64,000 nt of DNA from Myxococcus xanthus (GTDB taxonomy: Bacteria; Myxococcota; Myxococcia; Myxococcales; Myxococcaceae), in NCBI RefSeq assembly GCF_900106535.1, contig NZ_FNOH01000017.1, forward strand, positions 140,317 to 204,316. Direction: 5' to 3'. Positions within the stretch are counted from its first letter, which is position 1. Each line of letters starts with the position of its first letter. Position numbers and translations under genes: made by a program. The notes under the pieces were generated by a model that saw nothing but the letters and a program-made list of their open reading frames with translations, made no database searches and was not told the DNA's origin. Shown piece after piece: positions 46,509 through 55,492 of this stretch.

Positions 46509-48685
46509 GCCGGTGGCTCGGCCTGGCGCTGCTCGCCACGGCGCTGAGCGCGCACGCGGCGCCTGCGGCGGAGAAGCCGCTGAAGCTGTGGCACGCGTAC
46601 CGCGGCGGCGAGGAGATGGCGCTCGTCCAGGCCACGGAGCTCTTCACCTCGAAGACGGGCGTCCAGGTGGAGCTGCTCGCCCTGCCCTACGACGCCTACG
46701 CTGCCAAGCTGACCAACGCCATTCCCCATGGCGTGGGCCCGGACGTCTTCATCTTCAACCACGAGCGGCTGCTCAACTTCCACGCGATGCACCTGGTGGC
46801 TCCCGCCAGTGGCCTGGCGCGCGAGGACTACTTCCCCAACGCCGTGGAGGCGCTGGAGGTGGATGGCCAGGTGTACGGCTATCCCATGTCGCTCAAGTCG
46901 CTAGCGCTCTACGTCAATACGAAGCTCGTGCCCCAGCCGCCAGAGACGACGGACGCGCTGCTGGCGATGCTGCCCGCGCTGTCGGACGCGGACGCGGGCC
47001 GCTTCGGGCTGGCCTACGAGAGCGGCGACTTCTACTTCCACGCGGGGTTCCTCTTCGGCTTCGGCGGCGAGCTGTTCGATGCAAACGGCCGCGCGAGCTT
47101 CGACACACAGGGGATGGCCCGTTCCCTGGCCTTTGTGAAGGACCTGCAGGACCAGCGCTTCATTCCCCAGGAGGCATCGGGCGCGCTGGTGAAGAGCCTC
47201 TTCAACGACGGCCGTGCCGCCATGATCATCAGCGGGCCGTGGTTCGCTGGGGAGATTGCCCCCCAGGTGGACTACCGCGTGGTGGGGCTGCCGGCGGTGA
47301 GCACCACGAACATCCCCATCCGCCCCTTCCTGGGCGTGGAGACGGCCTACGTATCCGCGCGCTCCGAGCGAGCGGAGCAGGCCCAGGCGCTGGCGCGCTT
47401 CATCTCCCTGGGCGAGGCCTCTCGCGTGCGAGCCATGGTGGGCCGGCAGATTCCGGCGGACGTGGCCGCGTACACGCTGAAGGAGGTGCGGGAGGACACG
47501 CTCATCTCCTCCTTCCGCGAGGCGGCCCGCCACGCCACGCCCATGCCCAACACGCTGGAGATGGCGCGCGTCTGGGAGCCCATGAAGCTGGCGCTGCGCG
47601 CGGTGCTCCAGGGCGGCACCGCGCCCCAGGACGCCGGCGCGCTGGCGGACCGGCGCTACCGCGCGCTGCACCGCGAGCGCCCTCCCGACGCCAGCCCTCT
47701 GCCCTGGCTGGGATTGGTGGGCGCCATGGCGCTGGGCGGCTCCGTCTGGGTCCTGCGGCGCCCGGCGGCGACGCTGCCTTTCAAGCAGCGGTACCCTGAC
47801 GTGGCGCAGGCGGTGGCGTACATCACCCCCGCGGCGACTGGCGTGGCGCTGCTGGTGTTCGTCCCCTTCGCGGTGGGTCTCAGCCTGTCGCTGTTCCACC
47901 ACGAGGCGGGGGGATACGCCTTCGTGGGCCTGGCCAACTTCGTGGATATCCTGGCCAGCCGCGGCTACAGCATCACCGAGCCCCTCTCCTTCTATTTCAC
48001 GCTGGCCGTGACGCTACTGTGGGCGGTGGTCAACGTGGTGCTCCACGTCAGCATCGGCCTGTTCCTGGCGCTGCTGTTGAAGGATCCGCTGCTGAAGCTG
48101 CGGGGTGTCTACCGGGTGCTGCTCATCATCCCCTGGGCCGTGCCCAACTACATCACCGCGCTCATGTGGAAGGGCATGTTCCACCGGCAGTTCGGCGCCA
48201 TCAACGGCCTGCTGGTCGCCCTGGACCTGGAGCCGGTGAGCTGGTTCACGCGCTTCTCCACAGCCTTCGCGGCCAACGTGGTCACCAACACCTGGCTGGG
48301 GTTTCCCTTCATGATGGTGGTGGCGCTGGGCGCGCTCCAGTCCATCCCCCAGGAGCTCTACGAAGCCGCGGAGGTGGACGGCGCGAGCAAGTGGACGCAG
48401 TTCCGCCGCATCACCCTGCCGCTGCTGAGGCCCGCCATGCTGCCCGCCGTCATCTTGGGCAGCGTGTGGACCTTCAACATGTTCAACATCATCTACCTGG
48501 TGTCCGGCGGGGAGCCGGGCGGCGGCACCGACATCCTGGTGTCCGAGGCCTACCGTTGGGCCTTCCAGCGCAACGAGCAGTACGGCTTCGCGGCGGCGTA
48601 CTCGGTCCTCATCTTCGTGGTGCTGCTGGTCTGGTCCGCCTTCACCAGGCGATTGATGCGGTCGTCCTCGGAGGTGATGGGATGA
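46505..48685 (+). CDS. Fused maltose-type binding protein and MalF-like permease
   Basis: A 726-aa single polypeptide with two functions. Residues 1-22 are a signal sequence. About 25-395 are a complete periplasmic sugar-binding protein (KLWHAYRGGEE, GPDVFIFNHERL, YGYPMSLKSLALYVNTKL, AAMIISGPW). A membrane segment at about 400-420 tethers it. From about 440 a MalF-type permease follows (ITPAATGVALLVFVPFAVG), with the EAA loop EAAEVDGASKWTQFRRITLP that docks on MalK. E. coli MalF has a large periplasmic P2 loop that binds MalE; none is seen here, in keeping with the tether. There is no stop or frameshift between the parts. The GTG start overlaps malK, and the end overlaps malG. Confidence 0.9.
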   Translation: MSRWLGLALLATALSAHAAPAAEKPLKLWHAYRGGEEMALVQATELFTSKTGVQVELLALPYDAYAAKLTNAIPHGVGPDVFIFNHERLLNFHAMHLVAPASGLAREDYFPNAVEALEVDGQVYGYPMSLKSLALYVNTKLVPQPPETTDALLAMLPALSDADAGRFGLAYESGDFYFHAGFLFGFGGELFDANGRASFDTQGMARSLAFVKDLQDQRFIPQEASGALVKSLFNDGRAAMIISGPWFAGEIAPQVDYRVVGLPAVSTTNIPIRPFLGVETAYVSARSERAEQAQALARFISLGEASRVRAMVGRQIPADVAAYTLKEVREDTLISSFREAARHATPMPNTLEMARVWEPMKLALRAVLQGGTAPQDAGALADRRYRALHRERPPDASPLPWLGLVGAMALGGSVWVLRRPAATLPFKQRYPDVAQAVAYITPAATGVALLVFVPFAVGLSLSLFHHEAGGYAFVGLANFVDILASRGYSITEPLSFYFTLAVTLLWAVVNVVLHVSIGLFLALLLKDPLLKLRGVYRVLLIIPWAVPNYITALMWKGMFHRQFGAINGLLVALDLEPVSWFTRFSTAFAANVVTNTWLGFPFMMVVALGALQSIPQELYEAAEVDGASKWTQFRRITLPLLRPAMLPAVILGSVWTFNMFNIIYLVSGGEPGGGTDILVSEAYRWAFQRNEQYGFAAAYSVLIFVVLLVWSAFTRRLMRSSSEVMG

Positions 48686-49530
48686 ACCGCCCCTCGCGCA
48701 TGAAGATGGCCGCCATCCACGCCGGACTGACGCTGCTGTGCATGGCCACGCTCTACCCGGTGCTCTGGGTGGTGAAGATGGCGCTGTCGCCCACGGACGG
48801 GCTGGCGCTCACCGCCAACCCCTTCCCCGAAACCGTCACGCTGGAGCACTTCCGGCAGGTGCTCTCCGGCACGGACGCGGCGGGGCGGTGGGTGTTCGGC
48901 CGGCAGCTCCTGGCGAGCATCGTCGTGGCGGGCGCCACCACGCTGGTGGGCCTGACGCTGGCAGTGTCCGCGGCCTACGCGCTGTCGCGCTTCCGCTTCC
49001 CCGGCAAGGAAGGCGGGATGCAGGCGCTGCTGGTGACGCAGATGTTCCCGGCGACGCTGATGATGGTGCCCATCTACAGCATCCTCCAGAAGCTGCACCT
49101 GCTGGACAGCCTCACGGGGCTCGTCCTCGTCTACGCCACCACCGCCCTGCCCTTCTGCATCTGGAACCTCAAGGGCTACTTCGACACGCTGCCGCGCGAG
49201 TTGGAGGAAGCGGCGGTGATGGACGGCGCCTCCACCTTCCAGGTGTTCGTGCGCGTGGTGCTCCCGCTGGCCCGGCCCGCGCTGGCCGTGACGGCGCTCT
49301 TCTCCTTCATGACGGCGTGGAACGAGTTCATCCTCGCCGCCACGCTGCTCAACGACCCGTCCCGCTTCACCCTGCCCGTCGCGCTCCAGCGCTTCGTCGG
49401 CGAGCACAAGGTGGAGTGGGGCAAGTTCGCCGCGGGCGCGCTCATCGTCTCCGCGCCGGTCATGGCGTTGTTCTTCGCGCTTCAGAAACACCTCGTCGGC
49501 GGTTTGACCGCTGGCGGCGTCAAGGGGTGA
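48682..49530 (+). CDS. malG: MalG-type maltodextrin ABC permease
   Basis: A 282-aa inner-membrane permease with about six helices. The EAA loop is EEAAVMDGASTFQVFVRVVLP. The MFPATLMMVPIYSILQKL and TAWNEFILAATLL segments are typical of MalG. It forms the importer with the MalE-MalF fusion and the MalK-type ATPase. The start overlaps the fusion gene (ATGA) and the stop overlaps the lipoprotein gene (TGATG), so all four rightward genes are translated as one block. Confidence 0.93.
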   Translation: MNRPSRMKMAAIHAGLTLLCMATLYPVLWVVKMALSPTDGLALTANPFPETVTLEHFRQVLSGTDAAGRWVFGRQLLASIVVAGATTLVGLTLAVSAAYALSRFRFPGKEGGMQALLVTQMFPATLMMVPIYSILQKLHLLDSLTGLVLVYATTALPFCIWNLKGYFDTLPRELEEAAVMDGASTFQVFVRVVLPLARPALAVTALFSFMTAWNEFILAATLLNDPSRFTLPVALQRFVGEHKVEWGKFAAGALIVSAPVMALFFALQKHLVGGLTAGGVKG

Positions 49531-52427
49531 TGTCGATGTCGTCTCGCTGTCTCCGTGCCCTCGTCCTCGTCCTGCCTCTGCTGGTCGTCGCTTGTGATGG
49601 CGACTCAGACGGAGGACCTGCTCCCAGCGACAACGCGCCCGTCGTGCGGGAGGTCCAGCCCTCGGGCGGTCCCGTCTCGGGCCACACCCTCATCAACGTC
49701 TACGGCGCCGGCTTCAAGGAAGGCGCGAAGCTCTACTTCGGCCAGCAAGAGGCCCTGCGGGTGGTGGTGGTCAACACCCACCGCATCTACGGCTACACCC
49801 CCACCGCCACCTCCGGCCTGGTGGACGTGCGCGTGGTGAACCCGGACAGCGCTCACGGCACCCTGGTGGGCGGCTTCACGTTCGAAGGCGCGCCGGTGGC
49901 GACCATCGAACAGGCCGAAGTGCTCAACGGCAACGTGGACGCGGTCAGCAACGGCCAGCCGGTGGGCACCACCGTGCGCGGCGCCGTCACCGTGGCCGGC
50001 ATCACCCGTGGCACCGGTCAGGGCGGCGGCACCCGCGCGCAGGTGGGCTTCGCCCTGGCGGACGCGGAGCTGCTCAACCCGGACAGCTACACCTGGGAAG
50101 AGGCCAGCTACGAGGGTGACTCGGGCAGCCGCGAGGCGGACATCTACCAGGGCACCGTGCTGCTCCAGCCGACCATCGGCGGTGAGCGCCGTGAGTGGGT
50201 CGTCACCATGCGCTTCTCCATCGACAACGGCGCCACGTGGGTGATGGCAGACGGCGATGGCAGCGCCAACGGCGTGTCGGAGGACATGCTTCGTCGGGTA
50301 TTCATCTCCCGGCCGCGCGTGGACTACTGCAAGCTGGGCCCCGACAACAACCTCGGGCCGGTCAACGTCTTCTACCGGCCGGGCGACATCACGCGCGTGA
50401 AGGTGGCCGGTCAGGTGTACGCGGCGGGCGTCACCCAGGGCGGTGGCGCGGGCTCGGGCCTGGTGGCGCAGCTCGGCTACGGTCCGGCGGACTCGGACCC
50501 GCGCAGCGACAGCGGCTGGACGTGGGTGAACGCCACGTACAAGACGGACCACGGCAACAACGACGAGTGGGAGGCCGACCTGCCCAACCCGGGCACCGTG
50601 GGCACCTGGCGCGTCGCCTACCGCTTCAGCATCAGCGAGAACGTGTGGCGCTTCTGCGACGCGGACGGCGTCAACGACAGCGACGAGGGCAACCTGACCT
50701 TCAGCCTGTCCAAGCTGGGCACGCTCACCGTGGGCGACGAGGCGCCGAAGCCGGCGGTGACGTGGTGCAAGATTGGCCTCGACCGGACGGCGCCGGAGGC
50801 CATCAACTACACGACGACACAGACGTCGGGCCTGAAGACGGTGTACGCCCAGGTCAACCTGCCGGGCGTGACGGACCGCGAAGGCGCAGGGCCTGGCCTG
50901 GCGGGCCAGCTCGGCTGGGGTCCCGTGGGCGAGGACCCGCGCACCTCGTCACGATGGAACTGGTCGACCCAGTTGACCTTCGACCAGGACAACTTCGAGG
51001 TGAACGACCAGTGGAAGGGCACGCTGCCCAACCCGGCCATCAACGGCGAGTACCGCTACGCGGTGCGCTTCAACCACGACGGTGGCCCCATCCGTGTGTG
51101 CGACGGCAACGGCGTGGACGACGGCGGTCAGAACTTCGAGATGGACCAGCTCGGCACGCTCAACGTGACGGGCCAGCCCGTCATCCCGCGCGTCATTGGT
51201 TACTGCAAGCTGGGGCCGAATGAGAACAACACGCCGCAGTCGCTGGCGTACACCACCGGGGATGCGGCCAGCCACGTCATCATCGCGTCCGTCAACGTGG
51301 CGGGCCTCACCAACACCACCACGGGCGAAGTCGCGGCCATCGTGGGCCAACTCGGCTGGGGACCCGCCGGTGAGGCTCCGGCCACGTCAGACGAGTGGGA
51401 CTGGACCACGACGGCCCAGTTCAAGGGCGACTTCTGGGACAACGACGAGTACGAGGCCACGTTGCCCAACCCAGGCGTGGTGGGCAGCTACCGATTCGCC
51501 TACCGCTTCCAGGTGAACGGCGGCGAGTTCCTCTACTGCGACGCGGACGGCAACAGCAGCGGCCCGGACGGATTCAACGCGGACCTGACGGGCAGCCTGG
51601 CGGTGAGCGAGGCCCCGGATCCCGAGCCGACTGACAGCTACTGCCGTCTGCAGAGCGTGAGCGACACGACGGTGGGCAGCGGCGACATCGTCACCGTGGT
51701 GGGCCGGGTGCACATCCCGAGCGTCACCGCGGGCGAGGGGTCGGGCGCCAACGTCCAGGTGCAGGTGGGCGTAGGCGCCGCGGACACCAACGCATCCACC
51801 CAGGCGGACGCGTTCACATGGAAGGCCGCGGAGTACACCAGCGAGGCCGCCGGTGAGGCGGACACGGATGAGTTCTCCACCACCGTGACGCCGGCCTACA
51901 CCGGCGACCGCGCCGTCAGCCTGCGCTACACCACGGACGGCACCACGTGGACGTACTGCGACAAGGACGGCAGCAACGTGGGTGGGTACACGCTGGGCCA
52001 GCAACACGCCCTCACGGTGGGTAACCACGCGGAGATTGAGTACTGCAAGCTCCAGCACCCATTCGAAATCGCGGTGGACGCCATTGACGGTGCTCGGACC
52101 GTTTACGGTCGGCTGTACCACGGAGGCGTCACCCCTGGAGGTGGCCAAGGCGCTGGCGTCGTCGCGGAACTCGGCTACGGCCCCGCAAGCAGCGACCCGG
52201 GTATCTCGGGCTGGACGTGGGTGGCTGCCAGCTACAACGGTGACTCGGGCGGCGATGACGAATACGCCGCGAACCTGCCGGAGGGCGTGCCTGTTGGGAC
52301 GTCCTACACGTACCGATACTCCTACAACGGTGGACCGTACTGCTTCGGCGATTGGCAACCTGGCGGCGAACCAGGTGGCTCAGCCAACGGCGTGTCGCCG
52401 AACACTCTAGGCACGGTCATCCCGTAG
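49530..52427 (+). CDS. Large lipoprotein with an IPT/TIG domain and six tandem beta-rich repeats
   Basis: A 965-aa exported protein of unknown function. The lipobox VVAC (Cys 22) is followed by Asp at +2. Residues about 35-115 are an IPT/TIG immunoglobulin-like domain (VREVQPSGGPVSGHTLINVYG). Six repeats of about 130-150 residues follow. Each begins with a YCKLGP-like line (repeat 1 diverges), continues with V-Y-x-x-GVT-x-GxGxG, QLGYGP/GWGP, W-W and D-EY-x-x-LP, and ends in Y-x-YRF and YCDxDG. Every full repeat has two conserved cysteines, which may pair. Similar modules occur in myxobacterial and Deinococcus-Thermus secreted proteins, from memory. Being the last gene of the importer operon, it may bind glucan on the surface. 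Confidence 0.75.
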   Translation: MSMSSRCLRALVLVLPLLVVACDGDSDGGPAPSDNAPVVREVQPSGGPVSGHTLINVYGAGFKEGAKLYFGQQEALRVVVVNTHRIYGYTPTATSGLVDVRVVNPDSAHGTLVGGFTFEGAPVATIEQAEVLNGNVDAVSNGQPVGTTVRGAVTVAGITRGTGQGGGTRAQVGFALADAELLNPDSYTWEEASYEGDSGSREADIYQGTVLLQPTIGGERREWVVTMRFSIDNGATWVMADGDGSANGVSEDMLRRVFISRPRVDYCKLGPDNNLGPVNVFYRPGDITRVKVAGQVYAAGVTQGGGAGSGLVAQLGYGPADSDPRSDSGWTWVNATYKTDHGNNDEWEADLPNPGTVGTWRVAYRFSISENVWRFCDADGVNDSDEGNLTFSLSKLGTLTVGDEAPKPAVTWCKIGLDRTAPEAINYTTTQTSGLKTVYAQVNLPGVTDREGAGPGLAGQLGWGPVGEDPRTSSRWNWSTQLTFDQDNFEVNDQWKGTLPNPAINGEYRYAVRFNHDGGPIRVCDGNGVDDGGQNFEMDQLGTLNVTGQPVIPRVIGYCKLGPNENNTPQSLAYTTGDAASHVIIASVNVAGLTNTTTGEVAAIVGQLGWGPAGEAPATSDEWDWTTTAQFKGDFWDNDEYEATLPNPGVVGSYRFAYRFQVNGGEFLYCDADGNSSGPDGFNADLTGSLAVSEAPDPEPTDSYCRLQSVSDTTVGSGDIVTVVGRVHIPSVTAGEGSGANVQVQVGVGAADTNASTQADAFTWKAAEYTSEAAGEADTDEFSTTVTPAYTGDRAVSLRYTTDGTTWTYCDKDGSNVGGYTLGQQHALTVGNHAEIEYCKLQHPFEIAVDAIDGARTVYGRLYHGGVTPGGGQGAGVVAELGYGPASSDPGISGWTWVAASYNGDSGGDDEYAANLPEGVPVGTSYTYRYSYNGGPYCFGDWQPGGEPGGSANGVSPNTLGTVIP

Positions 52428-52445
52428 CCACATGGCCAGTCCACT

Positions 52446-52479
52446 GGCCGCCCGGATGCCCACCGGGGCCCGGGCGGCC
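52446..52479 (+). terminator. Terminator of the rightward glucan operon
   Basis: GGCCGCCCGG (52446-52455) and CCGGGCGGCC (52470-52479) form a perfect 10-bp stem with a 14-nt loop, 18 nt after the stop codon. A smaller GGCCAGT/ACTGGCC hairpin overlaps its left arm. Confidence 0.65.
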
Positions 52480-52512
52480 TTGCGGAATGATCGGACCAGC
52501 TGAAGCGTATGC

Positions 52513-52541
52513 TTGACAGTGTCGGATGAGGCCGATAAAAG
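52513..52541 (+). promoter_or_regulatory. Promoter of the tRNA cluster
   Basis: A perfect TTGACA (52513-52518) and TAAAAG (52536-52541) are separated by 17 bp. The start of tRNA-Val lies 33 bp downstream of the -10, which fits a stable-RNA promoter. Confidence 0.65.
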
Positions 52542-52573
52542 CCCGCCTCACCGAAGCGCGGCGGACGCCTGAC

Positions 52574-52645
52574 GGGCGGATAGCTCAGCGGTAGAGCGGC
52601 GCCCTTACAAGGCGATGGTCACAGGTTCAATCCCTGTTCCGCCCA
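52574..52645 (+). tRNA. tRNA-Val (anticodon UAC)
   Basis: The acceptor arms GGGCGGA and TCCGCCC pair fully. The D-arm GCTC/GAGC, the anticodon stem-loop around CTTACAA (anticodon TAC) and the T-arm ACAGG-TTCAATC-CCTGT are all present. The discriminator is A at 52645 and CCA is not encoded. The top anticodon-stem pair (27-43) is a G-A mismatch. Confidence 0.93.
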
Positions 52646-52660
52646 CTGATGTACCGATGT

Positions 52661-52737
<77 letters not shown>

Positions 52738-52742
52738 CTAAG

Positions 52743-52782
52743 AAGGGCCCGGAATCGCAAGGTTCCGGGCCCTTCGCCTTTT
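52743..52782 (+). terminator. Intrinsic terminator after tRNA-Asp copy 1
   Basis: AAGGGCCCGGAA (52743-52754) and TTCCGGGCCCTT (52763-52774) form a perfect 12-bp stem. A T-run (CGCCTTTT) follows. This is one of the clearest terminators in the window. Confidence 0.9.
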
Positions 52783-52826
52783 AGTGAGAGGCTCGGGTTT
52801 TGCCCCTGCCGCTCGCAGCCCCATCT

Positions 52827-52900
<74 letters not shown>

Positions 52901-52904
52901 CTAG

Positions 52905-52946
52905 AAAGCCCAGCAATCCTCCGGGGTTGCTGGGCTTTTCTTTTTC
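52905..52946 (+). terminator. Intrinsic terminator after tRNA-Asp copy 2
   Basis: AAAGCCCAGCAA (52905-52916) and TTGCTGGGCTTT (52927-52938) form a perfect 12-bp stem followed by TCTTTTT. Confidence 0.9.
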
Positions 52947-52968
52947 CTCTGTCCCCCTATGTGGCCTC

Positions 52969-53402
52969 AGTGTGCCGCTCCGGCACCGTTGGCCGGAGCG
53001 GCGTGGCGCTGGACGTCGCGGGCAAGGCGGCGGCATCCTCCGCGGACCTGCGCAGTCGACGTGCTCGTGGACGGGGTCCCCACCGGGCCCCAGGACGTGA
53101 TGGTCCAGTGCGCCCAGAAGGCCGAGGCCCTGCAGGCGCCCCTGAAGCGGGGCGACGTGGAGCTCCGGTTCCAGGAGGGCCAGTGGAAGGCCTACGACGC
53201 GGCGAAGGCCCACCTCTCCAAGGGGCGCAAGAGCGAGGCGCTCGCGCAGCTCAACGATTGCATCGCGGAGGGGCGCATCCTCGAGAACCGGTACCCCGAC
53301 TTCAAGGAGCAGAAGTTCGACATCGGCGGCACCAGCATGAGCATGTTGGAGCTGCTCCAGGCCTGCGCGAAGGAGCGCAAGGCGCTGCAGCCTTCCCCTT
53401 GA
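52969..53402 (+). pseudogene. Frameshifted remnant of an unrecognised gene
   Basis: The last 110 codons (about 53058-53402) read as a plausible folded protein (VDVLVDGVPTGPQDVMVQC, EGQWKAYDAAKAHLSKGRK, LNDCIAEGRILENRYPDF). Upstream of about 53055 this frame turns into low-quality sequence, while another frame continues sensibly (GVALDVAGKAAASSADLR). The simplest reading is a frameshift and loss of the 5' end. No start codon with a ribosome site fits the 3' frame alone. The family is not recognised; the C-terminal half has helical, TPR-like spacing. It lies directly behind the second tRNA-Asp. Confidence 0.45.
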
Positions 53403-53546
53403 GCCTTCCTGCTTCGCCCCGAAGCCCGTCGCGTCCCAGAGGATTGGAGCGCCGGGGCGGGCGGAGTGGTGGGCCCGAACCTCGAGGTCGCGCGGTCCCC
53501 TTGAGAGGGACACCGCGCGGCACAGACTGGACGGAGCTTTTCCAGG

Positions 53547-53999
53547 ATGATCCTCCGCAACGTCACGGATGAAGACCTTCCCATCTTCTTCGAACACCAG
53601 CGCGACCCAGAAGCGCAGCGCATGGCCGCATTTGCATCGCGGGAACGCGATGCGTTCATGACCCACTGGCGCACAAACGTTCTCCGCCCTGAGAACGTCA
53701 CCCGCACCATCGTGATGGGCGGTGTGGTCGTTGGGCACATCGGCAGTTGGGAACAGGATGCCATGCGCCTCGTCGGCTACTGGATGGGTCGCGAGCATTG
53801 GGGCAAGGGCATCGCCACTCGGGCCCTCTCCGAGTTTCTCGTGCTCGAGCCCACCCGGCCACTTCATGCGTGGGTCGCTCTCAACAACCTCGCGTCGATC
53901 CGCGTCCTCGAGAAGTGTGGCTTCCACACCCTGCGCAACGAGAACCCGCATCACCCGGATGGCGTTGCCGAAGTCCTGATGAGGCTGGGTTCGACGTAG
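53547..53999 (+). CDS. GNAT family N-acetyltransferase
   Basis: A 150-aa cytosolic acetyl-CoA-dependent transferase. Motif B/A of the RimJ/RimL-type branch is visible as GYWMGREHWGKGIATRALSE (residues about 77-96). ALNNLASIRVLEKCGF follows in the usual place. Substrates of such enzymes range from protein N-termini to small amines; none is suggested by the neighbours. GGAG lies 11 bases before the ATG. Confidence 0.87.
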   Translation: MILRNVTDEDLPIFFEHQRDPEAQRMAAFASRERDAFMTHWRTNVLRPENVTRTIVMGGVVVGHIGSWEQDAMRLVGYWMGREHWGKGIATRALSEFLVLEPTRPLHAWVALNNLASIRVLEKCGFHTLRNENPHHPDGVAEVLMRLGST

Positions 54000-54177
54000 T
54001 GCGTGTGGCTCGGGCTTCGATGACCTCGGGCCCAGATTCCGGCGCTTCATCATGCTCGCCAAGAGGGCGGCACTGACGGTGGGCTGGACCTTTCGTTCAG
54101 CTCAGTGATCGAATCATGGGCAGGTGCAGGGGTGGGCGACCAACCGAACATGGAGCTGCGATAGAGAGGGGCGGAGC

Positions 54178-55263
54178 ATGCAGGTACTCGGAAGCAAGGC
54201 GCAGGGAGCCCGGCTCGAACGCATGAAGGCGTCACCGCGCTTCAAGGACGGGATGTTCCACAACACATCCCTGGTGACTCAGGGGCTGAAGAAGGGCACC
54301 GCTGTCTCGACGATGAAGGAGTTCATCTGTGGCGGTCAGCGGCGGGTGCCGACTGGCGTGCTGCCCATCGTCAATCCGCTCGAGCAGTGGCTGCTCCCGG
54401 TGCAGGGCGGGCTCCGCGCGACGTGGCTCGGTCATTCCACCGTCCTGCTTGAGGTCGATGGGAAGCGCGTGTTGACTGACCCCGTGTGGGGAGAGCGCAT
54501 CTCCCCACTTCCCTTCACGGGGCCGAAGCGGTTTCACCCCGCGCCGGTGACAATCGGTCAGCTTCCTCCGCTCCACGCGGTCGTCATCTCGCACGACCAC
54601 TACGATCACCTCGACTACCCGACCATCCTTCAACTCATCCCGCTCGGGGTTCCGTTCGTCACCTCACTCGGGGTGGGTGCGCATCTGGAGGCGTGGGGCG
54701 TGCCTCCCGAGCGCATCACCGAGCTCGACTGGTGGGAGTCTGCGGAGGTCGGTGGCCTTACCTTCACCGCCGCACCATCACAGCACTTCTCGGGTCGCAG
54801 CGTGGCCGATAGGAACCGGACGGCGTGGTCGTCGATTGTGGTGCGCGGTCCGCATCACGCCGTCTTCTTCAGCGGCGACACGGGCCTGACCCAGGAGTAC
54901 GTCGAGATCCGGCAGAGGCTGGGACCGTTCGACCTCATCATGCTCGAGGTCGGCGCGTGGGACCCGGCGTGGGGAGATATTCACCTCGGACCGGAGAATG
55001 CGTTGCAAGCGCACGACCTGTTGGGCGGTGGCGCCTTCTTGCCGGTCCATTGGGGCACGTTCAATCTCGCAATCCATTCCTGGGACGAACCTGCGGAGAC
55101 GCTCGTGAAGCTCGCCCCAACGAATGCGCCGCTGATCATGCCTCGGCTCGGGCAGCCGATCGAGCCGCTCCAGGTGCAGTCGATCGACCCATGGTGGCGC
55201 GAGGTCGATCAAACCGAGACGGAACCGGCGCCGGCGGAGGCGGTGACGGAACCCTCCGACTGA
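54178..55263 (+). CDS. NAPE-PLD-like metallo-beta-lactamase fold hydrolase
   Basis: A 361-aa protein with metal motif ISHDHYDHLD (His-x-His-x-Asp-His, near residue 139). The pattern TWLGHSTVLLEVDGKRVLTDPVW upstream and FSGDTG, LPVHWGTFNLA downstream match N-acyl-phosphatidylethanolamine phospholipase D-like and UlaG-like hydrolases. The N-terminus (RFKDGMFHN) is also typical of the NAPE-PLD branch. There is no signal peptide. Function in bacteria is mostly unknown; phospholipid cleavage is one possibility. The ATG at 54178 has GGCGGAG directly upstream. Confidence 0.85.
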   Translation: MQVLGSKAQGARLERMKASPRFKDGMFHNTSLVTQGLKKGTAVSTMKEFICGGQRRVPTGVLPIVNPLEQWLLPVQGGLRATWLGHSTVLLEVDGKRVLTDPVWGERISPLPFTGPKRFHPAPVTIGQLPPLHAVVISHDHYDHLDYPTILQLIPLGVPFVTSLGVGAHLEAWGVPPERITELDWWESAEVGGLTFTAAPSQHFSGRSVADRNRTAWSSIVVRGPHHAVFFSGDTGLTQEYVEIRQRLGPFDLIMLEVGAWDPAWGDIHLGPENALQAHDLLGGGAFLPVHWGTFNLAIHSWDEPAETLVKLAPTNAPLIMPRLGQPIEPLQVQSIDPWWREVDQTETEPAPAEAVTEPSD

Positions 55264-55284
55264 CGAATCAGCGCGAAGCGCGCG

Positions 55285-55392
55285 ACAGCACGACTGGCCG
55301 GTGTCGAAGGATGCGGCATCCGAACAGAGCCAGAGCGCCGCGGCCGCGGCCTCGGCCTCGGCCTCGGTGGCCCTACCGATGCGCCCCATCCG
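55285..55392 (-). pseudogene. C-terminal fragment of a short-chain dehydrogenase
   Basis: The minus strand encodes MGRIGRATEAEAE, AAAALWLCSDAASFDTGQ. The pattern GR-x-GR ... A-LWL-CSDAAS-TGQ is the conserved end of classical SDR enzymes, just before the final VDGG. Neither the Rossmann start nor the last residues exist nearby. The DNA under the EAEAEAA part is a short CGGCCT repeat. Confidence 0.5.
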
Positions 55393-55492
55393 AATGCGGG
55401 CTCATCGCCTCCAGATTCGGAGAACAGCGCGATGAGCTGCTCCACGATTCGGGCGAACTCTGGCGCGCAATGCGGGGTGAGCAGATCACGGC

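Noticed and set aside
48019..48681. Extension of the MalG frame far upstream
   Set aside because: The first 220 codons lie within the permease half of the fusion gene in another frame; the ATG at 48682 gives the normal MalG start and overlaps the previous stop.
55340..55372. The CGGCCT microsatellite as a functional repeat
   Set aside because: It underlies the Ala/Glu stretch of a dehydrogenase remnant and is short; simple slippage in GC-rich DNA explains it.
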